Assembly (NCBI GenBank): GCA_021776115.1
Contig: JAJFGN010000085.1
Span: forward strand, 1 to 64,000
Direction of reading: 5' to 3'
DNA: 64,000 nt
Origin: Kiloniellaceae bacterium
Lineage (GTDB): Bacteria; Pseudomonadota; Alphaproteobacteria; Kiloniellales; J153
In this document: piece by piece, positions 9,637-20,351 of the stretch
How the letters are laid out: each line of letters begins with the position of its first letter
Numbering within the stretch: the stretch's first letter is position 1
Notes under the pieces: generated by a model
Seen by the model: only the letters and a program-made list of their open reading frames with translations
Told to the model about the DNA's origin: nothing
The model's database searches: none
Position numbers and translations under genes: made by a program

Positions 9637-9804
9637 ATGAGCAGTTCAGAGAAAAACTCCAAACCCGAACCCGACCGTCAGTACGACACTAAGGCGCGCA
9701 AGTGCCTTAGGTGCCGCGATGAGTTCATGAGCACTTGGCCCGGCGAGCGAATCTGCCGGACCTGCAAGAGTTCAAGCGCTTGGCGCGAAGGGATCGCCGC
9801 CTGA
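9637..9804 (+). CDS. Small putative zinc-ribbon protein
   Basis: 55-aa ORF with KCLRCRDEF...RICRTCKSS (two CxxC pairs). Confidence 0.55.
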   Translation: MSSSEKNSKPEPDRQYDTKARKCLRCRDEFMSTWPGERICRTCKSSSAWREGIAA

Positions 9805-10089
9805 CCCGCTAATAGGCTATCCGGCAATGCCTGGCGCCGCTTCGGCCCTGGTATCGTGGTTATCCTGAGCTTTGGGACAGCGTCCGCCGCCATGCTTCGG
9901 CATGGGGCCTTGCGGTCGTACGTGCGCGGTTGATGGGACCGGACTTCCGGTCGCGACCTGGCGCTTGACCGCCAGCAGCTTGCTGGTGGACCCACGGGCC
10001 GGCAAGGATGTCGTGCGCCCTCCCCTTGCGCCGCTACGGGTTCTATACTCCCGGCAGAAATCCATCGTGAACCCCAGCGGAGACGAGCG

Positions 10090-11247
10090 GTGCCCGACGA
10101 CGGCGAAGCCATAACCCTGCGTGTCCTGGGCGGTGTCGGCGAAGTCTCCGAAGAGGCTTGGAATGCCTGCGCGGGCGCGGACAATCCCTTCGTCGGGCAT
10201 GCCTTCCTAAGCGCTTTGGAAAATAGCGGCTCGGTCACCGCCAAGACCGGCTGGCGACCGCAGCACTTGGCGCTCGATGGCCCGGACGGCGCCTTGCTGG
10301 GCGCGGTGCCTTTATATCTCAAGTCTCATTCTTACGGCGAATATGTCTTCGACTGGGCCTGGGCCGACGCTTATGAGCGCGCCGGCGGACGCTACTATCC
10401 GAAATTTCAGGCCTGCGTTCCCTTCACCCCAGTGACCGGGCCCCGCTTGCTGGTCCGCGCGGACGCGGATAGCGGCGCGGTGACCGCGACCCTGGCCGCG
10501 GGGCTGACCGAGGTCGCGCGGCGCGCCCAGGTGTCTTCGTTGCACGTCACCTTTCCCACCCAGCCTGAGTGCGAGACCTTGAGCGCGGCGGGGTTTCTTA
10601 TCCGCCAAGGCCGGCAATACCATTTCGAGAATCCCGGATACGCCAGCTTCGAGGATTTTCTGGGCGCGCTTGCCTCACGCAAGCGCAAGATGATCCGCAA
10701 GGAACGTGCCAAGGTCGCCGAAAGCGGGGTTTCGATCCGGACCCTCACCGGGGCTGAGATCGAACCGCGCCACTGGGACGCCTTCTACCGCTTCTACATG
10801 ACGACCGCCGACCGCAAATGGGGCCATCCCTACCTGAACCGGGAATTCTTTCATCGCTTGGGCGAGACCCTGGCGAACCGCGTCGCGCTGGTCATGGCCG
10901 AGGATCGCGGAGAGCTGGTCGCGGGCGCCTTGAACCTGATCGGCGCCGATGCCCTTTACGGACGTAACTGGGGCTGCCTAGGCGACTACCGTTTCTTGCA
11001 TTTCGAGGCGTGTTATTACCAGGCCATCGACTTCGCCATCGCCCACGGCCTGCGCCGCGTCGAGGCCGGAGCCCAAGGCGAACATAAGATCCAACGCGGA
11101 TACCTGCCGGTCGAAACCTATAGCGCGCACTGGATCGCCGACCCCGGACTCCGCGACGCGATTGCGAACTACCTGGAGCAAGAACGGCGCGAGGTCAAAG
11201 CCGAGATGTCGCTACTCGCGGATCACGGACCGTTCCGCCAGGGCTAG
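10090..11247 (+). CDS. GNAT/FemAB-like N-acyltransferase (DUF482/COG3146 type)
   Basis: RKMIRKERAKVAESGVSI, YRFYMTTADRKWGHPYLNREFFH, EAGAQGEHKIQRGYLPVETYSAHW are typical of this family. Confidence 0.85.
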   Translation: MPDDGEAITLRVLGGVGEVSEEAWNACAGADNPFVGHAFLSALENSGSVTAKTGWRPQHLALDGPDGALLGAVPLYLKSHSYGEYVFDWAWADAYERAGGRYYPKFQACVPFTPVTGPRLLVRADADSGAVTATLAAGLTEVARRAQVSSLHVTFPTQPECETLSAAGFLIRQGRQYHFENPGYASFEDFLGALASRKRKMIRKERAKVAESGVSIRTLTGAEIEPRHWDAFYRFYMTTADRKWGHPYLNREFFHRLGETLANRVALVMAEDRGELVAGALNLIGADALYGRNWGCLGDYRFLHFEACYYQAIDFAIAHGLRRVEAGAQGEHKIQRGYLPVETYSAHWIADPGLRDAIANYLEQERREVKAEMSLLADHGPFRQG

Positions 11248-11272
11248 GGGGTTATACCAAGGGTCGTTGATA

Positions 11273-12091
11273 TTAACCCGGCGCGGGCCCGATGGCGCGG
11301 CGGTAAAGATGCCAGGAAGCGTGCCCAAGGATTGGCAGGATGACGAGAAGCCCGACAAGACCCGAAAGCAGGGAAACGCCGATCAGGGCGGCGATCGTCG
11401 CGCACCAGACAATCATGGCGGCCGGGTTCTTCAAGACGACCTTCACGCTGGTGATCATCGCGGGTACGAAATCGATATCGCGGTCGTAGAGCATCGGGAA
11501 CGACGTCACCGAGACAGAAAAAACGGCGAGCGAGAGAACCGCGCCCACCCCATTTCCGATTAGGAGAAACAGGAGGCCCATGGGCGTGGTGAAGATCTCG
11601 CGCAGCAGGTCGGGGGCGCTGAGCGCTTTCAAGCCGAGGAAGCCGAAGAACAACAGCGCCGCGATGTCCATCCAGATGAATAGTGAGAAACCCGTGACCA
11701 GGGCCATCCAGCCGAGATCGCGCCCGGCCGCCCCCCGGACCGAACCGAGAACCTTGCCCCAGGACAGCGTCTCGTCCTGTTCAAGACAGCGGCTGACGGC
11801 ATAAAGCGCGGTCGCGATAAAGGGCGCGATGAACGCGAAACCTGCGGCCAGCGGATAAACCAGGTATGGCAGGCCGAATTGCAAAAGCAGCAGGATGAGG
11901 ACCCATCCGCCCAGCACGTAGACGCCGCCGATGAACAGGCCATAAAGAGGCGCGCTGCGGAAATCGCGCATGCCGGCGGCCAGAACCTCCAGTATGTCGC
12001 CCATTGCCACCGGCTGCACCGCTGGCTCTTTCGCCGGGGTCCCGGTCGAAGCCCGATCGGTCTTCGCGGTTTCCGTCATCCGCTTCTCCAA
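11273..12091 (-). CDS. DUF2189-type integral membrane protein
   Basis: Multi-TM pattern including APLYGLFIGGVYVLGGW and MALVTGFSLFIWMDIAALLFFGF. Confidence 0.75.
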   Translation of the reverse strand: MEKRMTETAKTDRASTGTPAKEPAVQPVAMGDILEVLAAGMRDFRSAPLYGLFIGGVYVLGGWVLILLLLQFGLPYLVYPLAAGFAFIAPFIATALYAVSRCLEQDETLSWGKVLGSVRGAAGRDLGWMALVTGFSLFIWMDIAALLFFGFLGLKALSAPDLLREIFTTPMGLLFLLIGNGVGAVLSLAVFSVSVTSFPMLYDRDIDFVPAMITSVKVVLKNPAAMIVWCATIAALIGVSLLSGLVGLLVILPILGHASWHLYRRAIGPAPG

Positions 12092-12237
12092 GGCACATAC
12101 GAGTCGCAGGAACGCCGAGGTTGCGATGGGCAGGATAGCGTCTCGATGCCAGAACTGCCAAATGGTAGCGGGCCGAGCGGGGCTTTTGGGTCGAGGTCCG
12201 AGAGTTCAAGGATGGGCAACATTGCTAAGTGGCCGCG

Positions 12238-13359
12238 CTAACGCGCGTTCCAGGCCACCCGAATGTCCTCGGCGCGGGCTTCGCGAAGGGGCGCGCGCGG
12301 CGGCGTCGGCGCGCCGTCGAAGAAGGCGGGAAAGGCGACCTCCACCCGGGGATCGGCGCCGCCGGTTTCCTGGACCAGACCGCGCGCGCGTATGTGCGGA
12401 TCGTGCGGCACCTCGCCCGGCTCCAGCACCGGCTGAAAGCAGCAGTCGACACCCGCGAGGCGAAGAGCCCAAACGCTTAAGGGCTCGCGCTGGATTACGG
12501 CCGCGACCTCGGCGATGAGATCGTGCTGCGGCAGGGCATCATGTTGACGCGCGATCCAGCCGGGCCGCTCCAGGGCCACACAGAAGTTGGCCCAGAATTT
12601 TTCCTCCAAGGCGCCCAGCGCGGCAAAGCGCTGGTCCGCGGTCTCGTAAATCCGATAGCAGGCCGCGCCACCGTTTAGCAGAGAGTCTTCCCGCTCCGGC
12701 TCGAAGCCCGCGCGGCGGGCGCCGGTCAGGGTTATCGCCTGCCAAGCGAGCACGGTTTCCATAATGCTGACATCGATGTGTGCGCCCCGGCCGTCGCGGC
12801 CCCGGCGGACCAGCGCGGCCAAAACCGCGGTCGCCGCCTGCATGGCACTGGCGAAGTCGGCGGTCGGCGGATGCGCGAAGACCGGACGCTCGCGAACACC
12901 GGAGGTCGCCAAGCCGCCGCCCAGGGCCATGTAAGTGATGTCGTGACCGGCGCGCCCGGCATAGGGGCCGCTTTGCCCAAACCCGGACAAGGCGCAGTGA
13001 ACCAAACGCGGGTTGAGTGCGCTCAGCGAGTCCGGTCCGAAGCTGAGCCGGGCCAGCGCACCGGGCCGGAAAGATTCCAGAAGGACATCCGCGCCACGAA
13101 CCAGGGATTCCAGAGCCGCCCTGCCCTCGTCCGACTTGAGATCGAGGTGCACCACGCTCTTGCCCGCGTTGATGAGTTTGTAGAAGACGGAAACGCCGTC
13201 GCCGTCACGTGGCCCGAGGCCGCGCATGGGATCGCCGCCCGGCGGCTCGACCTTCACCACCTCCGCGCCCAAGTCGGCCAACATCTGGGTCGCGTAAGGC
13301 CCCGGAAGGTACTGCGACAGGTCGAGAACGCGGATGCCTTCTAAGCAGTCCAGCGGCAT
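12238..13359 (-). CDS. CaiB/BaiF-family CoA transferase
   Basis: LEGIRVLDLSQYLPGPYATQMLADLGAEVVKVEPPGGDPMR and DIDVS-like motif. Confidence 0.92.
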   Translation of the reverse strand: MPLDCLEGIRVLDLSQYLPGPYATQMLADLGAEVVKVEPPGGDPMRGLGPRDGDGVSVFYKLINAGKSVVHLDLKSDEGRAALESLVRGADVLLESFRPGALARLSFGPDSLSALNPRLVHCALSGFGQSGPYAGRAGHDITYMALGGGLATSGVRERPVFAHPPTADFASAMQAATAVLAALVRRGRDGRGAHIDVSIMETVLAWQAITLTGARRAGFEPEREDSLLNGGAACYRIYETADQRFAALGALEEKFWANFCVALERPGWIARQHDALPQHDLIAEVAAVIQREPLSVWALRLAGVDCCFQPVLEPGEVPHDPHIRARGLVQETGGADPRVEVAFPAFFDGAPTPPRAPLREARAEDIRVAWNAR

Positions 13360-13376
13360 CAGGGCGGGCGCCGCGC

Positions 13377-15767
13377 TTACTCGACCAGCTCGGGCGTGAC
13401 TTTCTTGGCGTTGCCGCCCTTGCCGGATGGCCGTTTTCCGGGCGAACCTTTGTTGGACGGTCCCTTGCCCTTGCCCGATGGGCCCTTCCCAGGCGGACCC
13501 TTCCGCACCGTCTCGCTGGCCGTGAAGGTGAAGCTCGGCTTGTCGTCCTCGATGCCGACCTGTACCACGCCGCCCTTGGCGAGCTTGCCGAACAGCAACT
13601 CCTCCGCCAAGGCCTGCTTCAGGTGTTCCTGAATCACGCGGGCCAGGGGCCGGGCGCCGTTCAACGGGTCGTAGCCCTTGCGCGCCAACCAGTCGCGGGC
13701 AGCGTCGCTCAGCTCGATAACCACGTTGCGATCGGCAAGCTGCGTCTCAAGCTGCATGACGAACTTGTCGACGATCCGCGACATGACGTCCGGCGACAGA
13801 TTTTTGAAGCCGATGATCGCGTCCAGGCGGTTGCGGAACTCCGGCGTGAACATGCGGTTGATGGCTTCCTGATCGTCGCCGACCCGGGCCTCGCGTTCGA
13901 ATCCCATGGCGGGTTTGGCCATATCGGCCGCGCCGGCATTGGTGGTCATGATCAGGATCACGTTGCGGAAATCGACCGACTTGCCGTTGTGGTCGGTCAG
14001 CTTGCCGTAATCCATAACTTGAAGCAGGACGTTGAAAAGATCGGGATGCGCTTTCTCGATCTCGTCGAGCAGCAGAACGCTATGCGGATGCTGGTCTATG
14101 GCGTCGGTCAAGAGGCCGCCCTGATCGAAGCCGACATAACCGGGCGGCGCGCCCAACAGCCGCGATACCGTATGCCGCTCCATGTATTCCGACATGTCGA
14201 AACGGGTCAGCTCGATACCGAGCGAGCGGGCCAATTGCCGCGCGGCTTCGGTCTTGCCGACACCCGTGGGGCCGGAGAAGAGGTAGGAACCGATCGGCTT
14301 CTCCGGCTCGCGCAGACCGGCGCGGGCGAGTTTGATGGCCGCCGAAAGGGCGTCGATCGCATCGTCCTGGCCGAACACCATGGTCCGCAGATCGCGGTCC
14401 AGATGCTTGAGCGCGGTCCGGTCGTCCTTGGACACGGTCTTGGGCGGAATGCGTGCGATCTTGGCGATAACCGACTCGACCTCTTTCACACCCAGAACTT
14501 TTCGCCGCCGCGATTCGGGCAACAGCATTTGCGACGCGCCGACCTCGTCGATCACGTCGATCGCCTTGTCGGGCAAGCGTCGGTCGCCGATGTAACGCGC
14601 GGAGAGTTCGACCGCCGTGCGAATCGCCTCGTTGGTATAGCGGACGTTGTGATGTTCCTCGTAGTAAGGTTTCAGGCCGCGCAGGATTTTCACGGCATCC
14701 TCGATTGAGGGCTCGTTCACGTCGATCTTCTGGAAGCGCCGCACCAGGGCGCGGTCCTTTTCGAAGTAGTTGCGGTATTCCTTGTAGGTCGTCGAACCCA
14801 TGCAGCGCAGGCTGCCGTTCTGCAACGCCGGTTTGAGCAGATTGGAGGCATCCATGGCGCCGCCCGAGGTCGCGCCGGCGCCAATCACGGTGTGGATCTC
14901 GTCGATGAAGAGGATCGCGTCGTCGTGCGCTTCCAACTCCGAGACGACCGCCTTCAGGCGTTCCTCGAAATCGCCGCGGTAACGTGTCCCGGCCAGCAGC
15001 GCGCCCATGTCGAGCGCGAAGATCGTGCTGTCCTGCAAGACCTCCGGCACCTGCTTTTCCACGATGCGCCGCGCCAGGCCCTCCGCAATCGCGGTCTTGC
15101 CGACACCGGCCTCACCGACATACAGCGGATTGTTCTTGGTCCGGCGGCACAGGACCTGAATCGTGCGATCGATCTCGTGGGATCGGCCAATCAGCGGATC
15201 GATACGGCCTTCCCTGGCCTTTTTGTTGAGATCGACGCAATAGGCATCCAGCGCCTCGCGCCCCTTTTGCACGATTTTTTCCGTGCTCGCCGATTCCTCG
15301 GCCCCCTCGACAGTGCGCTCTTCCGACTGACCGATGACCTTGGCGATGCCATGGCTGATGTAATTCAGGGCGTCGAGCCGGCTCATCTCCTGCTCCTGCA
15401 GGAAATAGACGGCGTGGCTTTCACGCTCGGAGAACATGGCGACCAGGACGTTAGCGCCGGTCACCTCCTCGCGGCCCGACGATTGAACGTGGATCGCGGC
15501 GCGCTGCAGGACGCGCTGAAAACCGGCGGTCGGCTTGGCGTCGCCTAACTGGACCGAGATCAGATTAGCCAGCTCGTTATCGATGTAGTCGTGAATATCC
15601 TCACGCAGACGCTCCATATCGACACCACAGGCGCGCAGCACGGCAACCGCGTCCGGGTCCTCGGTCAAGGCGAGCAGCAAATGCTCCAAGGTCGCGTATT
15701 CATGCCGGCGCTCATTGGCGTAAGCCAAGGCGCGGCGAAGAGTCTGTTCCAGATTGGCCGAGAGCAT
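13377..15767 (-). CDS. clpA: ATP-dependent Clp protease ATP-binding subunit ClpA
   Basis: Clp_N repeat, two AAA+ modules ([30 protein letters not shown]), adjacent clpS; lineage-specific G/P/K-rich tail. Confidence 0.95.
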   Translation of the reverse strand: MLSANLEQTLRRALAYANERRHEYATLEHLLLALTEDPDAVAVLRACGVDMERLREDIHDYIDNELANLISVQLGDAKPTAGFQRVLQRAAIHVQSSGREEVTGANVLVAMFSERESHAVYFLQEQEMSRLDALNYISHGIAKVIGQSEERTVEGAEESASTEKIVQKGREALDAYCVDLNKKAREGRIDPLIGRSHEIDRTIQVLCRRTKNNPLYVGEAGVGKTAIAEGLARRIVEKQVPEVLQDSTIFALDMGALLAGTRYRGDFEERLKAVVSELEAHDDAILFIDEIHTVIGAGATSGGAMDASNLLKPALQNGSLRCMGSTTYKEYRNYFEKDRALVRRFQKIDVNEPSIEDAVKILRGLKPYYEEHHNVRYTNEAIRTAVELSARYIGDRRLPDKAIDVIDEVGASQMLLPESRRRKVLGVKEVESVIAKIARIPPKTVSKDDRTALKHLDRDLRTMVFGQDDAIDALSAAIKLARAGLREPEKPIGSYLFSGPTGVGKTEAARQLARSLGIELTRFDMSEYMERHTVSRLLGAPPGYVGFDQGGLLTDAIDQHPHSVLLLDEIEKAHPDLFNVLLQVMDYGKLTDHNGKSVDFRNVILIMTTNAGAADMAKPAMGFEREARVGDDQEAINRMFTPEFRNRLDAIIGFKNLSPDVMSRIVDKFVMQLETQLADRNVVIELSDAARDWLARKGYDPLNGARPLARVIQEHLKQALAEELLFGKLAKGGVVQVGIEDDKPSFTFTASETVRKGPPGKGPSGKGKGPSNKGSPGKRPSGKGGNAKKVTPELVE

Positions 15768-15774
15768 CCGGCGC

Positions 15775-16110
15775 CTATTCCTTTTCTAGGGTGCACTGAA
15801 GCGGATGTTGATGACGTCGCGCGTAGTCTACCACCTGCGTTACCTTCGTTTCGGCAATTTCGTACGTAAAGACGCCGCATATTCCGACGCCCCGCTGGTG
15901 CACGTGCAGCATAATCCTTGTGGCGTCCGCCCGATCCTTGCCGAAGATTTGCTCCAACACATGAACGACAAACTCCATCGGCGTGTAGTCGTCATTCAGC
16001 ATCAGCACCTTATACATCGACGGAGTCTTCGTCTTCGGTTTCGTTTTGACGATGACGTCGGTCGATGACCCGTTTTTGCCCTGTCCGTCCTTCTCGCTCA
16101 TTTCCGACAC
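15775..16110 (-). CDS. clpS: ATP-dependent Clp protease adaptor ClpS
   Basis: [60 protein letters not shown]. Confidence 0.95.
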   Translation of the reverse strand: MSEMSEKDGQGKNGSSTDVIVKTKPKTKTPSMYKVLMLNDDYTPMEFVVHVLEQIFGKDRADATRIMLHVHQRGVGICGVFTYEIAETKVTQVVDYARRHQHPLQCTLEKE

Positions 16111-16427
16111 GCTTGTCCCAAGATTAGTCTTCCTTTGGCACCGGCCCCCTTCGCCACTCGCCCCCCTACAATATCGAATTCGGAGCGCGGGAAAAATCCC
16201 CTCGTTTGCGAAGCGCCCCCCTATCTCCGACTTATATGGCGACCGAAAGAATTATCCCAAGGGGGTTAACGAATTCGGGCCCGGCGGAAGCCGCCAGGCC
16301 CGATTTCTTACATAGCCAAGGTTCCCACGGGACTCCCAACCTATATCGTTCGTTATCAAACATCAGCCCCGCGTGCACAGGCCCGTAAGGCGGGCCCGTA
16401 AACAGAGAGGGCGCCGTTAAGCCCGCC

Positions 16428-17237
16428 TTAGGCAGCGCGCTGCCAGATCGAGCTTGCGGTGTCGCTGACTCGGGCCTGGATCGGCGCCATGAAAATCTGG
16501 GTCAACTCCATGGACATGCCGGTCAATTTGGCAAAGCCCTCGGTCATATTGCCGAGGCTCTCGCGGGCAAAATTACCCTGTGCGGTCAAGGCCTCGGGCA
16601 ATGTCTTGGCATTCATCAGGGCCTCGGTCAGAGCAAACTGAGCCTGAACCGAACCGCGAGCCAGGCTGACAACCTCCTTGCCAAGGCTTTCGGCGCCTTT
16701 CGCGGCGATGGCGCTACAGGTCTCTAAGGTCGCGATCAGCTCCAAGCCCTCGGCAATGGGGTCTTTCTTGCCAGCGGCCTTGCTTGGATTCTCGAACGGC
16801 TTACTGGCCGGCTGGCCCTGCGGCTTACTGGCCGGCTGGCCCTGCGGCTGAGACTGAACGGCGGCGGGCCTGAGGGCCGGCGCCGGCTGGGCGCGCTTGG
16901 GGGCGGTTTTCCGCTCCGCCTTGTCGACCGTCGGGGCGGTTTCAACCGGCCGGCTAACGGGCTTGGCCGCGCCGACCGTGGCGCGCTTCACCTCGACTGC
17001 GGATTCCCGGGCCGGGGCCTGCTGGGTGCCCTCGGCGGCGGTTTTCCGCACAGCCTTTTTCACCGCCGTGGCGGATTCAACCGGCCGGCTGGCAGGCTTG
17101 GCCGCGCTAACCGTGGCGCGCTTCACCTCGACCGCGGATTCCCGGGCGGGGGCAACCACCGGCTTGTTCAGCGGAAGCTCTAGCCCCTCGGTCTTTGCTT
17201 TCGGCCGGCGCGGGGGTGTCGTCGTCTTTTTAGCCAT
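16428..17237 (-). CDS. Phasin-family protein with Lys/Ala/Pro repeat N-terminus
   Basis: C-terminal phasin region GAESLGKEVVSLARGSVQAQFALTEALMNAKTLPEALTAQGNFARESLGNMTEGFAKL; start at MAKKTTTPPRR. Confidence 0.85.
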   Translation of the reverse strand: MAKKTTTPPRRPKAKTEGLELPLNKPVVAPARESAVEVKRATVSAAKPASRPVESATAVKKAVRKTAAEGTQQAPARESAVEVKRATVGAAKPVSRPVETAPTVDKAERKTAPKRAQPAPALRPAAVQSQPQGQPASKPQGQPASKPFENPSKAAGKKDPIAEGLELIATLETCSAIAAKGAESLGKEVVSLARGSVQAQFALTEALMNAKTLPEALTAQGNFARESLGNMTEGFAKLTGMSMELTQIFMAPIQARVSDTASSIWQRAA

Positions 17238-17491
17238 AACTGGATAACTCCTCGATCTGCATTTTAGGTTGATGACCGTTTGGATTCGATCCCGGTCCGG
17301 CTGGCATGGCACCGCGCGGCGTCGAAGCCTTTACACGGTCTTCAGCATGGAGAATGCTGCAACGCAACATGATCTGAATTAAGAGGCGCCGATCCGTTTG
17401 TCAAGATACAATGGTGCAGCGCAATATATTCGGCTCAGGCCGGCATATTTGCGACTCCAACCGCCATGCATGAGATGTGACTGTCGGGACC

Positions 17492-18250
17492 TCAGATCCG
17501 GGGCGCGAGGCCCAACAGCCCATTCGCCCCGATCGCTAAATCGAACCGGGGGGTCGTATTCTCCGGTTCGCCGCCGCGCTTCACACGGTCAATGGGGCCG
17601 ACATCGCGGGGCGGATTGACGGCTACCCCCGTTGCGTCATGGCGCAGCAGAATGGCCGGAAAGGTCAGCGCCGCAAAGCGATCGTCGCCATAACGCCAAG
17701 CGTTGAAGTACATCTTGCCATCCCGGCAGCCGACAAAAATCCAGTAGAATTCCTCGGATGCCAGATTCATACCCGGCGGAGGCGGCGAAAAGGCCGCATT
17801 ATTCGTCAGGGCCCGCTCCAGGTCGGCCAGGTCCGAGGCGTCCAGCCGCGCCCGTGCCGTTGTCCAGCCTCCCAGGCCTTCAAGATTGGTGAAAGACAGC
17901 CGCAGCAGGCCGATCCCGCCACCGCCCTGCACCCGCGCGGTGTAAGCCGCGCCGCCGCCGCCCGCCAGGATCTCGTAAACCCGGACCTGGCGATCGTACT
18001 CGCCATTGTAAATCAGGCGGTACTGGCTTGAGGCGCCGGGCACGCAGGCCGCGCGTATGTCGTCGCCGTTAATATAGCTAAACCAAGCGACCTTTTGGGT
18101 CAGGGGCTGCGCGATTCCACCCCGATAGGCGCAGGCAGAAAGGAGGCCAAGTCCAATCAGGCACACGGCGCCTAAGAGAGGGCGCAGTTTCAATCTTTGC
18201 TTAACGCGGTTAGCGCTGCCAAAGCGAAACTTAGGAAAAACACGCATCAT
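17492..18250 (-). CDS. Hypothetical lipoprotein
   Basis: LGLLSACAYRG lipobox; no further family recognised. Confidence 0.65.
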   Translation of the reverse strand: MMRVFPKFRFGSANRVKQRLKLRPLLGAVCLIGLGLLSACAYRGGIAQPLTQKVAWFSYINGDDIRAACVPGASSQYRLIYNGEYDRQVRVYEILAGGGGAAYTARVQGGGGIGLLRLSFTNLEGLGGWTTARARLDASDLADLERALTNNAAFSPPPPGMNLASEEFYWIFVGCRDGKMYFNAWRYGDDRFAALTFPAILLRHDATGVAVNPPRDVGPIDRVKRGGEPENTTPRFDLAIGANGLLGLAPRI

Positions 18251-18330
18251 TTTTTAACCAAATTGCAAGGGCACAGCCATTACGCTGGACATATCTCGAT
18301 CAAATACCTAGAGTCTTTGCTCAAATCATA

Positions 18331-19677
18331 ATGAGATGGGCTTTTTACTGGGGGCTCCGTTTGTTTCACACTAAAGACTATCGGTTCGGGCAGGTATTTC
18401 GGGGTTTTCGGCTGCGCGCCTGCGCAACCGTACTGGCCACTGCCTTTACGATGCTATTTGCGGCGTCCAATGTCCAGGCGCGTTACGCCTCGGTCGTGGT
18501 GGATTTCGAAACCGGCAAGGTGATCAAAGAGGTCAACGCGGACACGCGCAACTACCCGGCGTCACTGGTCAAGATGATGACCCTGTACATGGCGTTCGAG
18601 GCATTGCAGCTAGGCAACCTCACGCTGGATCAAGAGCTTCCGGTTTCGCGCCGGGCGACCGGCATGCCGCCCTCCAAATTGGGCCTCAAGAAGGGCGACA
18701 CGATCAAGGTCCACGACGTCATCCTGTCCCTGGTGACGAAATCGGCCAACGACGCCGCGGTTGTCATGGCGGAAGCCCTGGGCACAAAGGAAAGCCGCTT
18801 TGCCCAGATGATGACCAAGAAGGCGCGCAAGCTAGGTATGAAGCGAACCAGCTTTCGCAATGCTTCCGGCCTGCCAAACCGGCGCCAACTCAGCACGGCG
18901 CGCGACATGGCCCTCCTGGCGCGCGCGCTGATCCGCGATTTTCCGCAGTACTACGAGTATTTCTCGACCACGGATTTCACCTACAACGACCGCAAGTACC
19001 GCAATCACAATGGATTGTTACGCAACTACGATGGCGCGGATGGCTTGAAGACCGGCTATACCCGGGCGTCCGGGTTCAATTTGGCTGCCTCCGCCGTACG
19101 CAACGGACGGCGCCTGATCGCGGTGGTGTTCGGCGGCCGCTCGACGGCTTCGCGCGACCGGCAGGTTGCCAAGCTGCTCGATCAGGGCTTCGCGGCCGCG
19201 GCGGATCTGCCCCTCATCGCCAGCGCCGGCCCAATAAAGGCGCAAGCGGCGCAGAAAAGAATAGCCAAAGCCAGGATCGCATCGAAGACCTCGTCATCGG
19301 CGCCGACCGACGCCGCACAGCCCGCGCCGGGCCAAGCCGGTGCTGCTCCCAAGGACGAAGCGTCCCCTCAAGCAGGCGGGCGTGAGCTATCCTGGGGGGT
19401 TCAGGTCGGCGCTTACTACCGCTATCGCCTGGCGGAAGACGCGGCGATCAAAGCAGCTGCCAGCATTCCCAAGTTGCTGGCCGATACCCGGGTTCATGTG
19501 CCGTCCATTCGCGGCCAGCGCGGCCGTATCTATAGAGCCCGTCTTCTCGGGCTGAGCCAAGCGGACGCGCGCGGCGCCTGCCGCCAACTCGAGGTCCAGA
19601 AAACCGATTGCCTGGTTGTGAAAAGCAACGCGAGCGTGGCGCTCCAGAAACAAGTCGACGCAATCGCCACCAATTAG
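18331..19677 (+). CDS. D-alanyl-D-alanine carboxypeptidase with C-terminal SPOR domain
   Basis: PASLVKMMTLY (SxxK), KSANDAAVVMAE (SxN), LKTGYTRASG (KTG); SPOR-like ELSWGVQVGAYYRYRLAEDAA. Confidence 0.92.
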   Translation: MRWAFYWGLRLFHTKDYRFGQVFRGFRLRACATVLATAFTMLFAASNVQARYASVVVDFETGKVIKEVNADTRNYPASLVKMMTLYMAFEALQLGNLTLDQELPVSRRATGMPPSKLGLKKGDTIKVHDVILSLVTKSANDAAVVMAEALGTKESRFAQMMTKKARKLGMKRTSFRNASGLPNRRQLSTARDMALLARALIRDFPQYYEYFSTTDFTYNDRKYRNHNGLLRNYDGADGLKTGYTRASGFNLAASAVRNGRRLIAVVFGGRSTASRDRQVAKLLDQGFAAAADLPLIASAGPIKAQAAQKRIAKARIASKTSSSAPTDAAQPAPGQAGAAPKDEASPQAGGRELSWGVQVGAYYRYRLAEDAAIKAAASIPKLLADTRVHVPSIRGQRGRIYRARLLGLSQADARGACRQLEVQKTDCLVVKSNASVALQKQVDAIATN

Positions 19678-19739
19678 ATTGTTCAGAAGATAGCTGGGCC
19701 GGACCTATTTAGCTTGGCCGCCTGTACTCGGCTGCGTGG

Positions 19740-20351
19740 CTAGATACACGTCGGCGCTCCGGCCGGGACCGTACCAGGCGCCAAGGAGCTAAGCGCTCCG
19801 AAACGCGGGCGGAAAATCGCTTGGTGACGAAGCGTAATAGTCCCAATCAGGTCTGGCGCCACGAAAGGCACGTAGTCGTACACCACCTCGGCGAAGATCG
19901 CAGATTCACCATCCTGCATTGTGAAGCTTGCCGGTAAGGTGGCGGTTCCGCCCGACGTACCAATATCGCTAGTTGCAGTGATGCCGCCGGTGCCCACGCA
20001 CTGCCAACTCACGGATGGGTTGCCACCGGCCTGCGCCACGGAAGAAATGATCACCACACCGGTGCCGGCCATCTCGAACGGCTGCATAACGAAGTCTGCG
20101 GCCTGATAAAGGTTCGCGACCTGCGTCAAACTGATCGTCGAATCTGTCTGCGCAATCAAATCGGACATTGAAACAGCGGTCCGGTTCAATTTTTGCTGCA
20201 GCAAGGTATAGCGCCCGACCTCAACGCCGCTCAAGATGATCCCAGTGAGAACCGGTAAGAGAACGGCCATCTCCGCCAGGACGCTACCGCTGCGCTCAGC
20301 AGCGAAACGGCGCCAGTGGCGGCGAGCGAAATCGTGGACTTTGCTTAACAT
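19740..20351 (-). CDS. TadE/TadG-family pilin-like protein
   Basis: RSGSVLAEMAVLLPVLTGIILSGVEVGRYTLLQQKL N-terminal segment. Confidence 0.82.
   Translation of the reverse strand: MLSKVHDFARRHWRRFAAERSGSVLAEMAVLLPVLTGIILSGVEVGRYTLLQQKLNRTAVSMSDLIAQTDSTISLTQVANLYQAADFVMQPFEMAGTGVVIISSVAQAGGNPSVSWQCVGTGGITATSDIGTSGGTATLPASFTMQDGESAIFAEVVYDYVPFVAPDLIGTITLRHQAIFRPRFGALSSLAPGTVPAGAPTCI

Noticed and set aside
13209-14708. 499-aa plus-strand ORF
   Set aside because: Antisense to clpA and the CoA-transferase 5' end; composition (H/R/Q/G-rich) fits a shadow ORF.
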